Source of the DNA: Mariprofundus sp. | GTDB taxonomy: Bacteria > Pseudomonadota > Zetaproteobacteria > Mariprofundales > Mariprofundaceae | Assembly (NCBI GenBank): GCA_021772775.1 | Contig: JAJFLH010000004.1 | Location: 62,001-126,000 of the forward strand | Reading direction: 5' to 3' | Length of the DNA: 64,000 bases | In this document: piece by piece, positions 19,037 through 27,483 of the stretch | How positions within the stretch are numbered: position 1 is the first letter of the stretch | Layout of the letters: each line of letters opens with the position of its first letter | Translations under genes and position numbers: made by a program | The notes under the pieces: generated by a model | The model's input: only the letters and a program-made list of their open reading frames with translations | Databases searched by the model: none | Told to the model about the DNA's origin: nothing

Positions 19037-19753
19037 ATGGAAGGTGATACTGAGCCCCAAATGGATAGAGCAGATATTTTAATTGTTGAAGATGAAGCGC
19101 CGATTGCACGATTGATTGCGTTGCATCTTCATGCGGCAGGGTATTCAACCCACATTTGTGCAGATGGCGATCTTGCCATGGCGGCTCTGCGCGGCAGTAA
19201 CTGGAAGCTGGTGGTGCTTGATCGTATGTTGTCTGGTACCAGCGGTATGAAAATTCTACGTTGGATTAAGAGCTCTTCTGCTCACGTTCATATTCCAGTG
19301 CTTATGGTGACAGCATTGGGTATGTCATCCGAACGTGTGCAGGGCTTGAATGATGGTGCTGATGACTATCTGCCCAAGCCGTTTGAGCCTGATGAGTTGG
19401 TGGCCCGCGCCAATGCCCTGCTCAGACGTAGCCGAGTGGTGGAGACAGGAGTCTCAGCTAGCCCTTGTATCGAGCTTGATCCCGATGTTCCCGTGGTTTT
19501 TGAAGGAGATAAACGCATCGAGTTACGTCCTCTGGAATATAAGTTGTTAAAAATTCTTATGAATAAACCGGGTAAGACACGTGATCGAGAATATCTGCTT
19601 GATCATGTGTGGGGGCGAGACGTGTTTGTCGAAGCTCGAACTGTGGATGTGACGGTGAAACGATTACGCAAAGCTTTGCAAAAAATTGGTAGAGGCAGTT
19701 GTATCGAAACAGTACGTAGTATGGGGTATCGCTTCGTGAGCCCTAAAGAATGA
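19037..19753 (+). CDS. phoB: Phosphate response regulator PhoB
   Basis: About 238 residues from ATG 19037. The start is uncertain: in-frame starts exist at 18950, 18998 (AAGG 8 nt upstream) and 19061; the receiver proper begins at ILIVEDE. The receiver has Asp in VVLDRMLSG, Thr in MVTALG and Lys in LPKPFEPDEL. An OmpR-type winged helix follows (LRPLEYKLLKILM, DREYLLDHVWG, RTVDVTVKRLRKAL, SMGYRF). It activates Pho promoters by binding TGTCAY repeats, which occur at three places in this window. Overlaps phoR by 4 nt (ATGA). Confidence 0.93.
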   Translation: MEGDTEPQMDRADILIVEDEAPIARLIALHLHAAGYSTHICADGDLAMAALRGSNWKLVVLDRMLSGTSGMKILRWIKSSSAHVHIPVLMVTALGMSSERVQGLNDGADDYLPKPFEPDELVARANALLRRSRVVETGVSASPCIELDPDVPVVFEGDKRIELRPLEYKLLKILMNKPGKTRDREYLLDHVWGRDVFVEARTVDVTVKRLRKALQKIGRGSCIETVRSMGYRFVSPKE

Positions 19754-20919
19754 CTGCAGGTTGGGTCTTATTGATCCTGGCTATATTGGTTGTTTGGCTA
19801 TTTCAGTCACGCGCTAAGAGTGAACAGCTGCGACATTATAAAGCTGAAGTGCACCGCTTGCAGGAATCTCGCGGAGGTCTTGAACGCTCAATTGCTACAA
19901 GTGGACGCCGTCTGGATGTGTTGCTTTCAGCGGTGAATGAAGTGGTGATGCGTGTTGATCATACTGGCCGAGTAATGGCTGCCAACAGATTGGCCAGTAG
20001 GCGTTTTGCGATGCATCGGCAACATGCTTTACCGCAATCTATATTGCTGTTTTTCCGAGACCCAGACTGGCATAGGGATTTTATGACGGCTCTCAAGCAA
20101 TTGCCAGAACCATCAAGTTTGCCGGATATGGAAGTGGATGGTCGTATGCTATCTCCAAGGCTTGCGCCATTGGGGAGTGATCAGGCTTTGCTGTTGTGCG
20201 TTGATATGACAGAGACTTACAAACTTGAAGCACAGCGCCGAACCTTTCTCTCTAATTTGATGCATGATTTGAAAACGCCACTGACCTCATTGCTCGGTTA
20301 TGCCCGTAGTATGGAAAAGTTTGGCGATGATGAAGGCTTTCGCAAAGAGGCAGCTCAAGTGATTGCTGATGAGGCGAAACATGTGAATCATCTGCTTGAT
20401 GCACTATTAACACTGGATCAAATCGAGTTCTCGAGCAGAAAAGACGATGTAAGTTGCGAAGCTTCAATCGTGTTACATCAAGTTTACAACATGCTGATGC
20501 CGCAATGCCAAGAGAAGAGTGTCGAATTATTGTGTGATATCACTTCGCCTGATGCGCTACTTGCTATCTTGGATGATGAACTGGAGAGGATTCTCACTAA
20601 CCTGCTGGTGAATGCTGTGAGCTATGCCCCTCACAATAGCAGGGTCGAGATCAAGCTGGTCTTAACAGGGGCGATGAGTTCGATTGTTATTGAAGATCAA
20701 GGCGATGGTATTCCTGATCGAGAGATATCGAGAGTTACCGAGCGCTTTTATCGGGTCGATAAAGCCAGAACCCGTAAAGATGGAGGGCATGGTTTAGGTC
20801 TGGCAATTGTAAAAGAGCTGGTTGAGAAAAATGGCGGGGAGTTGAAGCTGTCGAATCGTTCATCTGGAGGTTTGCGTGCTGAAGTGATGCTGCCCTTAGC
20901 TTTGACACTGCCAAGCTGA
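19750..20919 (+). CDS. phoR: Phosphate regulon sensor kinase PhoR
   Basis: 389 residues. One N-terminal membrane segment (about residues 2-20), a short coiled coil, a PAS-like region (about 55-155), HisKA with phospho-His in NLMHDLKTPLTSLLGY near 175, and HATPase_c with N box NLLVNAVSYAPHN, G1 EDQGDGIP and G2 GGHGLGLAIVKELV. There is no large periplasmic domain, as expected for PhoR, which senses through PstSCAB-PhoU. Coupled to phoB by an ATGA overlap. Confidence 0.93.
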   Translation: MTAGWVLLILAILVVWLFQSRAKSEQLRHYKAEVHRLQESRGGLERSIATSGRRLDVLLSAVNEVVMRVDHTGRVMAANRLASRRFAMHRQHALPQSILLFFRDPDWHRDFMTALKQLPEPSSLPDMEVDGRMLSPRLAPLGSDQALLLCVDMTETYKLEAQRRTFLSNLMHDLKTPLTSLLGYARSMEKFGDDEGFRKEAAQVIADEAKHVNHLLDALLTLDQIEFSSRKDDVSCEASIVLHQVYNMLMPQCQEKSVELLCDITSPDALLAILDDELERILTNLLVNAVSYAPHNSRVEIKLVLTGAMSSIVIEDQGDGIPDREISRVTERFYRVDKARTRKDGGHGLGLAIVKELVEKNGGELKLSNRSSGGLRAEVMLPLALTLPS

Positions 20920-20939
20920 TTCTGGCTGAGCTGGCACCA

Positions 20940-21338
20940 ATGAAACATAACACCAGCCCCAACATAGATTGCCTGAGTAAAGCGATTGGCAACCCACAGC
21001 TGCGTGTGGAAACACAGGTCTATGTGCTGGTTAATGATGAACATGCGCTTAACTTGAAAGAGCTGACCAGGCACAAAAAGGAAGATGGTCTACATCAAGC
21101 TGTAGGAATTCCTAACAACACAGGTACAGCTGTGCAGTATGAAGGATCTACAATTGCTCCAGGTTACAATGAGAAAGGTTCTCCGTTCTAGCTCTCCTGG
21201 AGTGTTCGTCCTCAGCTTACCAAAGTTAATATCAAAACTGTAGGCAAATGGTGCAAGGGTAATGATTTTGATGAAGATCATGCACCCGGTGTAAGAAACC
21301 TTGTACAGAATCCAAAATTGTTGTCTAAAATTGATTAA
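20940..21338 (+). pseudogene. Remnant of a delta-class carbonic anhydrase (C-terminal part, internal stop)
   Basis: The frame reads from about 20940 with an in-frame TAG at 21189-21191 and continues in the same frame to TAA 21336-21338. The wording (NPQLRVETQVYVLVNDEHAL; GLHQAVGIPNNTG; then after the stop LSWSVRPQLTKVNIKTVGKW and EDHAPGVRNLVQNPKLLSKI) resembles the C-terminal half of delta-class carbonic anhydrases of marine bacteria as I remember them. The N-terminal half with the zinc ligands is absent, as phoR ends 20 nt upstream. So it is a broken, non-functional copy. Family assignment is from memory of the motif string. Confidence 0.6.
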
Positions 21339-21371
21339 GAGTAAAAAGCGGTTAATACTTTAACTCTAATC

Positions 21372-21400
21372 AAAGCCCTCTCTAGCGAGGTGGCTTTTTT
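21372..21400 (+). terminator. Rho-independent terminator
   Basis: AAAGCC-CTC...GAG-GGCTTT stem with a run of six T after the carbonic-anhydrase remnant; probably the old terminator of that gene. Confidence 0.75.
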
Positions 21401-21464
21401 ATTTGTTCTGCATCGTTGGAAATTAACCTAAATTGAAATGATATTATTTCTTTGAACTAGTACT

Positions 21465-22055
21465 TTAAGGATGGAACCCTAATATTTTTTGTGCTCGGAT
21501 TGCTGCCTGAACACGGTTCTCGACGTTTAATTTGATAAGAATATCACTGACATATTGTTTGACAGTGCCAGGACTAAGGAAAATTGTTTTGGCAATTGCA
21601 TCATTACTGTAGCCCTCTACCAGTAGATAGAGTATCTCAACCTGCTTAGCTGAAAAGTTTGGTGTAGCTTGAGAGTTTCTAAAGCCTGGAATACACCTTT
21701 GGCCATTTAAAAGAAATTGAATGGAATTCCTGACAGTTTCATAGCTACTACTTTTAGATAAATAACCAGAGGCGCCGGCATCAAGAGAGAACTTGATCGT
21801 TAATGGGTCATTGTGATCCGAGATGATGAGTACTGGAAAACCAGGGCAGAGTTCACATATCTTGCGTAACCCTTTAACTCCTTTCATATCATTTATGCGT
21901 ATATTAAGTATTAACAGCTCAAGCTTATGCTGAGCTGTTAATATCGAGATAAGATCATCGTAGTGATTTGTAGATATACACTCTTTTTCAAGACTATTCA
22001 GTAATTGCTGAAGTCTCTCTCTGTACAATAGATGGTCATCGGCAATTAAAATCAT
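21465..22055 (-). CDS. NarL/LuxR-type response regulator lacking the phospho-acceptor Asp
   Basis: 196 residues: receiver (about 1-120) plus LuxR-type helix-turn-helix (about 132-190; FSAKQVEILYLLVEGYSNDAI, LSPGTVKQYVSDILIKL). The acidic pair (ADD, residues 6-7), Ser79 and Lys101 are kept, but the acceptor position reads LLILNIRIND, with Asn51 in place of Asp. It probably acts without normal phosphorylation, or through protein contacts. No kinase gene is adjacent. It opens the accessory region on the minus strand and is divergent from the AraC-type regulator. Confidence 0.88.
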   Translation of the reverse strand: MILIADDHLLYRERLQQLLNSLEKECISTNHYDDLISILTAQHKLELLILNIRINDMKGVKGLRKICELCPGFPVLIISDHNDPLTIKFSLDAGASGYLSKSSSYETVRNSIQFLLNGQRCIPGFRNSQATPNFSAKQVEILYLLVEGYSNDAIAKTIFLSPGTVKQYVSDILIKLNVENRVQAAIRAQKILGFHP

Positions 22056-22254
22056 TGGTGATTAATAGCACTAAATCAATATTTTACGATGCTTCCAAGG
22101 AGATTGTTAACTTTAGTTAGTACAGGAAGATTACTTTCGGCAATGACATTGCAACATATGCGATGCCACTGTTTTCTACATGATTTAAACGATATTGATG
22201 GCTTACAGGGTATTATTTTATCACAACAACGCATACGGTATATAAGGAGACGGA

Positions 22255-22713
22255 ATGAAAAGTAAAGGTGTGGTGTTAAGTCCGGAAAAGATGAGTTTTT
22301 TGAAGGAGCTATGGGGGCATGACACCGAAGCTCATATTGATTCTCTTGGGCTCATAAGTATTTATGTGATCAGTTATATTGATGCAAATTTTCATAAAGT
22401 AATTACGCGTAAAAAGATTGCAGCGCATTTCAATATTTCACCAGATTATCTTAGTCGGGTTTTTCAAAAGGAGTGTGAAATCTGTTTGATGGTCTATATC
22501 ACACGCTTCAGAATGTATAACGGCAAAAAAATATTAGTCAGTTTCCCTCACATGAAAGTGAAAGATATCTCTCTGGATGTAGGTATTTCAGATGCAGCAT
22601 ATTTTTGTCGTCTGTTTAAAAAGCACACCCAGATGAGCCCGCAAGCATTCAGGCTTAAGTCCTTTGCTCATGATGATATCAAAAGTAACCTTTTAGCAGA
22701 TTCTTCCAGATAA
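22255..22713 (+). CDS. AraC-family transcription regulator (DNA-binding domain only)
   Basis: 152 residues. The two helix-turn-helix units of the AraC domain fill about residues 45-145 (ITRKKIAAHFNISPDYLSRVF; VKDISLDVGISDAAYFCRLFKK; MSPQAFR). There is no ligand-binding domain, only about 40 extra N-terminal residues. AAGGAG lies 5 nt before the ATG. It stands directly upstream of the DUF2589 gene cluster and is a candidate regulator of it. Confidence 0.88.
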   Translation: MKSKGVVLSPEKMSFLKELWGHDTEAHIDSLGLISIYVISYIDANFHKVITRKKIAAHFNISPDYLSRVFQKECEICLMVYITRFRMYNGKKILVSFPHMKVKDISLDVGISDAAYFCRLFKKHTQMSPQAFRLKSFAHDDIKSNLLADSSR

Positions 22714-22788
22714 TGTCAGAGCTATCCTTAATATGGCAGATCGGCCCAATTGATAGAACGACTTGTAGCCATTTATAATTTCATTTGC

Positions 22789-22810
22789 CTTTCAAAGCAG
22801 GCTTTGAAAG
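22789..22810. repeat. Palindrome upstream of the first DUF2589 gene
   Basis: CTTTCAAAG-CAGG-CTTTGAAAG, perfect arms, 31 nt before the start codon at 22842. It may be an operator or the end of the araC-type transcript; no T run follows. Confidence 0.5.
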
Positions 22811-22841
22811 TTAAATAACATATGAAAAACAAGGAGATAAT

Positions 22842-23384
22842 ATGCCATTAGGAGAAGAATTTAACGGTATACCAATGGAGTCATTAATTGGTGCGCCACT
22901 AAAAGCAGCAAGTGATGCCAATTTACAGTTGGCACAAACAACATCAAACTTTATTAACGAGGTCGGGTTTGATGGCGATAATGTGAGAACCGCTAGTTTT
23001 GCTTATACTGTAGATAATAAACAGCAAATTATTGATGTGCCTCTATTGGCAGTTGTGCAGATTCCAAGCTTAAAAGTTGATCTGGTTGATATCACGTTTG
23101 ATATGGAGATCAAAACATCTGAGTCCACCAAATCAACTAAAGATCAGAAATTAGAGTTCGCAGCAAAAGCGAAATATAGCGCAGGTCTATTTAGTGTTGA
23201 AGCAAGCGTGTCAGGCTCAGTTGCTTCTCATCAGGAAAATACCCGTAGTACAGATAAATCTGCTAAATATCATGTTCAGGTAAAAGCTACAGATAGCGGC
23301 ATGCCTGAAGGCTTAGCAAGAGTTCTGGATATAATGAACAGGGCAATTGTTCCTCCAGAGGCAGGAGCAGCACCAGCATCATAA
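22842..23384 (+). CDS. DUF2589 domain protein
   Basis: 180 residues matching the DUF2589 layout: an N-terminal helical stretch (ESLIGAPLKAASDANLQLAQ, TTSNFINEVGF), then a beta-rich part around VDNKQQIIDVPLLAVVQIPS and LKVDLVDITFDMEI, and a late strand before a short helix (GLARVLDIMNRAI). The function of the family is not established. No signal peptide. AAGGAG lies upstream. A similar but diverged protein is encoded at 23724. Neighbours encode hydrolases, so a carrier or structural role for a secretion-like system is possible but unproven. Confidence 0.75.
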   Translation: MPLGEEFNGIPMESLIGAPLKAASDANLQLAQTTSNFINEVGFDGDNVRTASFAYTVDNKQQIIDVPLLAVVQIPSLKVDLVDITFDMEIKTSESTKSTKDQKLEFAAKAKYSAGLFSVEASVSGSVASHQENTRSTDKSAKYHVQVKATDSGMPEGLARVLDIMNRAIVPPEAGAAPAS

Positions 23385-23395
23385 GCTAGAGATGG

Positions 23396-23432
23396 ACAAT
23401 ACGCCTTTAAATAATGTTTAAAGGCGTATTGT
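23396..23432. terminator. Perfect 16-bp inverted repeat with 5-nt loop
   Basis: Arms at 23396-23411 and 23417-23432, perfectly complementary, loop TAATG, then GTTTGTTT. It would end the DUF2589 transcript or protect its 3' end, separating that gene from the next one. Confidence 0.75.
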
Positions 23433-23456
23433 TTGTTTAGATCACGGAGGAGCGAA

Positions 23457-23711
23457 GTGGAAAAATCATTTGCATTATCAGATATCAAATGTGTGAAACG
23501 TATTACTGTTGGTAATATTGACCCCAATAACCCCATGCTAGATGAGAAGAAAAATGAACAGATAACGATGTTAAATAATTATTTAAATGGCTATCCCAAA
23601 GGCAAAATTATCGGGAAAGATGTGAGTTTTGGTGTGTTCCAAATGGGTGAGCATCAATTAACCATGCAATCAACAACTTATCATGTCGGATTTGAAAGAC
23701 AAATAGGATAA
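23457..23711 (+). CDS. Small protein of unknown function (84 aa)
   Basis: GTG start at 23457 chosen because GGAGG lies 6 nt upstream; an ATG eight codons earlier has none. A soluble mixed protein without signal peptide or membrane segment; visible stretches are ALSDIKCVKRITVGN and GKDVSFGVFQMGEHQL. I do not recognise it. It lies 12 nt before the second DUF2589-like gene and is likely co-transcribed with it. Confidence 0.65.
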   Translation: MEKSFALSDIKCVKRITVGNIDPNNPMLDEKKNEQITMLNNYLNGYPKGKIIGKDVSFGVFQMGEHQLTMQSTTYHVGFERQIG

Positions 23712-23723
23712 AGGACTATAAAT

Positions 23724-24272
23724 ATGGGATTATTATTAGATAACGTATTAAAGGGAATTCACAATTCAGTTATTGAAGCTCAGAAGATATCTGAACAACA
23801 GCATATGCGGGCTTTAGGGCGCTATTTTTATCTGAATAAAAATAAAGAGAAGATGGAGAAAGAGGGTGTTCAGATTGATGATTTGGGCATGCCAAAAAGT
23901 ATTGAAATAAAATTACCTTTTGCTGAAGGTAATAAAGTTAATTACAAGGATGTCGATATTCCTTTAATTGCCTTGAGCCCTCCCTCATCACTGAAAATAA
24001 AAGGTATGAAAGTATCTTTTGAAGCATCGTTAATGGGGGTGAATAAACAGGAAGAGGAAAAGGGCTTTTTCAAATACTTTAAGAATCATGAAAACAGTGA
24101 AGCTTATGGAAGTGAAGATAAAACAACAAAGGGCCCTATTGTCCTAGATTTAAGCGGCGGTGGTGGTAAAAAGTCTGGAACGGCGAAGATAGAAATAGAA
24201 TTTGTTAATGATGATGTGCCTGAAACATTTGCACGTATTAATGATCATATTGTCAAAAGCTTCCCTTTTTAA
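23724..24272 (+). CDS. Second DUF2589-like protein
   Basis: 182 residues. The order of segments mirrors the protein at 22842: helical N-terminus, then a VDIPLIALSPPSSLKIKGMK core against IDVPLLAVVQIPSLKVDL in the first, then a C-terminal strand and helix (VPETFARINDHIVKSF against MPEGLARVLDIMNRAI). Identity is low, so it is an old paralogue or a relative of the family. A Gly-rich segment (SGGGGKKSG) lies near residue 150. No signal peptide. Function unknown. Confidence 0.65.
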   Translation: MGLLLDNVLKGIHNSVIEAQKISEQQHMRALGRYFYLNKNKEKMEKEGVQIDDLGMPKSIEIKLPFAEGNKVNYKDVDIPLIALSPPSSLKIKGMKVSFEASLMGVNKQEEEKGFFKYFKNHENSEAYGSEDKTTKGPIVLDLSGGGGKKSGTAKIEIEFVNDDVPETFARINDHIVKSFPF

Positions 24273-24334
24273 ATGACTCGATGTAACAAATTTGACCATT
24301 ATCACGCCCTTTATCTGGGCTGCATTTTTTATAA

Positions 24335-24529
24335 ATGAAGAAAGATATGTATAGCCATAAAGATGAGATCAGTTATGAAAGAGAAGCTGGCTATTTTGAC
24401 AGTTTTCAACGCTCCAATGGGAAATCATTTATAAGTATGACAGCTATCAGCTTAGAGAAAGAGCAACTGACTATAAGTAGCGAACTTCAATTGTCGGTGT
24501 TCTATGCTAAAGCAATCTGGTGCAAGTAA
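24335..24529 (+). CDS. Doubtful small ORF (64 aa)
   Basis: An open frame in the 302-nt gap between the second DUF2589-like gene and the amidase. No good ribosome site, no recognisable motif, and a weak hairpin with T run (about 24305-24330) lies directly before it. It may be a remnant or not a gene at all; nothing else is seen in this gap. Confidence 0.25.
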   Translation: MKKDMYSHKDEISYEREAGYFDSFQRSNGKSFISMTAISLEKEQLTISSELQLSVFYAKAIWCK

Positions 24530-24574
24530 GTTTTTGTGCCGGGAATTATTTAAAACTCAGCGGAGAGAGGGACG

Positions 24575-25240
24575 ATGAAAATAGCAATTTGTGCGGGTCA
24601 CCATGAAGATGCCAAAGGAGCAGAAAATACGCGATACAACTTAAATGAATATGATGAGGCTTGTAAAATCATTCCATTTTTAGAAACTGAACTTATTGCA
24701 ATGGGACATTCTATTTCTATTTTATCAGGCAGATTGGGAAGCAAAGTAAGAAAAATCAACGCAGGAAATTTTGATCTTGCCCTCGACCTGCATTTTAATG
24801 CTGATTATGATCATCTTGATCCAGATGACTTGGATGATGAGCGAGGCCATGGTTGTATGGTGATGTATTGTCCGAAGGCATTCAACTATGGCGATGCTGA
24901 ACCACAAAGTACCCGCAGAAGTCAGGCAAACCAAATGTCGGCAGCTATGTCAGGAGTTATTGAAAATCGTAATCTGGGAGGTCGTCCAGGCTGGTATTGG
25001 GGAAATAACCCTCCAGAAAAGAAAGATTATTTTTTGCGCAAAACAAATTGTACCGCTTTTATACCTGAATTCGGTTATATTGATAATAATGGCTTCGCTT
25101 CCACATGGCTGGTGGATGCAGAGAGGCATGCCAAATCAGCTCAGGCTGTAGCTGAAGGAGAGAAGGTGGGGATAGTGAGACATGCTAAATTGGCTCATGC
25201 TGTAGCTAAAGGGGTGGGAGCGGCATTCTCGAAGCAATAA
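24575..25240 (+). CDS. N-acetylmuramoyl-L-alanine amidase, Amidase_3 type
   Basis: 221 residues; GGAGAGAGGG lies before the ATG. The zinc amidase layout is visible: first ligand His9 in AICAGHHED, a likely Glu ligand at 25 or 28, third ligand His73 in LALDLHFNAD, and catalytic-type Glu165 in FIPEFGYIDN. The family cuts the amide between muramic acid and the peptide of peptidoglycan. There is no signal peptide, as in phage lysins and some exported effectors, so delivery is open. The last 45 residues hold a short near-duplication (RHAKSAQAVAEG and RHAKLAHAVAKG). Confidence 0.8.
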   Translation: MKIAICAGHHEDAKGAENTRYNLNEYDEACKIIPFLETELIAMGHSISILSGRLGSKVRKINAGNFDLALDLHFNADYDHLDPDDLDDERGHGCMVMYCPKAFNYGDAEPQSTRRSQANQMSAAMSGVIENRNLGGRPGWYWGNNPPEKKDYFLRKTNCTAFIPEFGYIDNNGFASTWLVDAERHAKSAQAVAEGEKVGIVRHAKLAHAVAKGVGAAFSKQ

Positions 25241-25294
25241 TAAGGCATATTCGGAGGTATAGAGTCTCCGTTTGCTTCCTGACGAGGCGCGAAT

Positions 25295-25327
25295 ATCAAA
25301 CACGATTGTGTTTGATGTTTTCTTTTC
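25295..25327 (+). terminator. Terminator after the amidase gene
   Basis: ATCAAACAC-GATT-GTGTTTGAT, perfect 9-bp stem followed by GTTTTCTTTTC. The rest of the 318-nt gap to the next gene holds only a possible TATAAT at 25377-25382. Confidence 0.75.
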
Positions 25328-25558
25328 TAAGTCATTGATGAAATGAATCAAAGACGGCTAATATCATGGCTTATGATATAATGATAAACTGATTGATTAC
25401 AGTAGAAAATGTTCAATCAGTTGAATCCAATAAAAGCTATTCCCATCCAGTAAAAAACAGTGAATTCGAATGTTTAAAGTATAGTCATAATTTATATTTT
25501 CTGCGTAGGTCAACGCATGGCTCTAAGCAGTGTTCACTGCGTTATAACGGAGGAAACA

Positions 25559-27316
25559 ATGGGTGGGAAGAGAAAGAATATTATTATTTGTGCCGATGGA
25601 ACCGGTAATAAAGGTGGATATACTCCTGACTCTAATGTTTACAAAATTTATAAAGCTATCGAGAAAGACTTAAACAGTAGCGCGACACAATGCGATGTTA
25701 GTGAACAGATTATATTTTATGAAAATGGCGTTGGCACGAGTCAGCGACAACTTATCCAGGCTTTGTCAGGTGGATTCGGTTTTGGTTTTGGCAAAAATGT
25801 TTGTGAGTTATACAAGTTCCTGGCGCGAAATTACGAGCCAGGAGACCGGGTCTATTTGTTCGGCTTTAGCCGTGGCGCTTCTACTATCAGAGCATTCAAT
25901 GGCTTTATCCATGCCTGTGGTTTAGTTGATGGTAGTGCCCGTAGGCTTTCAGATCGAGATTTAGATGTGAGAGTTGAAGAAGCTTTTAATGCCTATCGGT
26001 GGGAAGGCATTAAAAGGAAATGGTGGCATAGGCTATCCAAATGGTTATGGCGAAAGAAAGGTTCACGTAGTGCAGAAGAGTTAAAGTTTTCTGCAGATTG
26101 CCATGGTGTTATCGAGATCCATTTTACAGGTGTCTGGGATACAGTTGTAGCACTGGGGTTTCCCACAAGAACAGAAATTATTTCTCCGGTGTCTGCAATC
26201 TTGCAGATAATTTTTACGCTATTTGGACGAATATCAAGCTGGTTTTCTCCTCACATGTTTTATAATTATGAGTTAACCGAAAACCAAAGATATGCATTTC
26301 AAGCTTTGGCTATTGATGATGAACGCACTGCTTTTTGGCCCGTATTATGGGATGAGAATGCTTCTCCCAACACTGCTGTAGAACAGGTCTGGTTCGCAGG
26401 TATGCACTCCAATGTCGGCGGAGGATACAACCGGTCAGGGCTGGCCAGTGTCCCCCTCTACTGGATGATGGGAAAAGCACAGGCATCGGGCCTTATCTTT
26501 GAAGAGGGAGGCCTTAAAAAGGCGCGAAACGATAGTCATGTTCATGGCTGTATGTACGATTCCAGAGGTGGTGCGGCTACATTTTATCGTTATCATCCAA
26601 GGGATGTGGAAGCGCTCTGTCAAGGTGATGGAAAATCACTCTTAAAGGCAGGGAGAGCTAAATTTCACTATAGTGTCATTGAAAGGTTAAGGCACAGAAC
26701 TGCAAATTATGCACCACTGTTGATGCCTAATAAATTTGAAATCGTAAAAGATGAGATTCAAGATGACCTGTCACTTAATACCACATCACAAGAAGTTGAT
26801 CTGGCAGCTCATCATCGATGCAAAAGTATTAATAATAAAATTAAACGATATGTTAAACTAAGAAAGTTTCTCTACGACTTTATGCTTTTCTTAACACTGT
26901 TTGTACTCAATATTGCATATATATACTGGACTGCTCCTGAACCAATAGCACGAAGTGGGTTTATGGGAGATGTTGCAGATGTTCTTGACTATTTTTTGCC
27001 CAGTTTTTTTACCGGAATTATTGAAATAGCAGTCATTCAAAATCCGCTCTGGCTGTTTGGCTGGATGGCGGTTTTAGTCATATACATATGGGTTCGATCT
27101 TTCGCTCGAAGTGCAACGACAGAAGCTTGTCAGGATAAACGCCGTTTAGTTGTTATGGCATGTGAGAACAAGTGGAGTGATATACCGGTTTCAATGGCTG
27201 TAATCAAACAAGGGGAGCCTGTCCGACCTGTTCAAGCGACTCTTAGCACAAACTTAAATTCCAACGGTGTTAACGAGGATGGATATTATTATGTTTCACA
27301 GTCCTCCAAAAGGTAA
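25559..27316 (+). CDS. DUF2235 alpha/beta-hydrolase (phospholipase-like) with C-terminal membrane segments
   Basis: 585 residues from ATG 25559, preceded by GGAGG at 5 nt; an in-frame ATG 14 codons upstream lacks one. The DUF2235 domain fills about 1-430: start motif IIICADGTGN, nucleophile Ser104 in FGFSRGAS, Asp194 in GVWDTVVALG and His283 in GMHSNVGGGY form the likely triad. Two hydrophobic segments follow at about 438-458 and 483-513. Family members include type VI secretion phospholipases (Tle1-like), but no secretion genes are in this window. The membrane tail suggests it acts at a membrane. Confidence 0.82.
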   Translation: MGGKRKNIIICADGTGNKGGYTPDSNVYKIYKAIEKDLNSSATQCDVSEQIIFYENGVGTSQRQLIQALSGGFGFGFGKNVCELYKFLARNYEPGDRVYLFGFSRGASTIRAFNGFIHACGLVDGSARRLSDRDLDVRVEEAFNAYRWEGIKRKWWHRLSKWLWRKKGSRSAEELKFSADCHGVIEIHFTGVWDTVVALGFPTRTEIISPVSAILQIIFTLFGRISSWFSPHMFYNYELTENQRYAFQALAIDDERTAFWPVLWDENASPNTAVEQVWFAGMHSNVGGGYNRSGLASVPLYWMMGKAQASGLIFEEGGLKKARNDSHVHGCMYDSRGGAATFYRYHPRDVEALCQGDGKSLLKAGRAKFHYSVIERLRHRTANYAPLLMPNKFEIVKDEIQDDLSLNTTSQEVDLAAHHRCKSINNKIKRYVKLRKFLYDFMLFLTLFVLNIAYIYWTAPEPIARSGFMGDVADVLDYFLPSFFTGIIEIAVIQNPLWLFGWMAVLVIYIWVRSFARSATTEACQDKRRLVVMACENKWSDIPVSMAVIKQGEPVRPVQATLSTNLNSNGVNEDGYYYVSQSSKR

Positions 27317-27483
27317 TGTGGCTAATTAACCGATGTTATAATATAGGGAAGGCCTATAACATAAATATCTCTGCCGTAAGGAGTAGTGGGCCTTGCTGAA
27401 TTCATAGATTTATCACTACGCAGCAAGCTGCGGGGAATTAAACTCTCAGACATTAAATTAATAAATCAAAGAAGGAGAGAATA

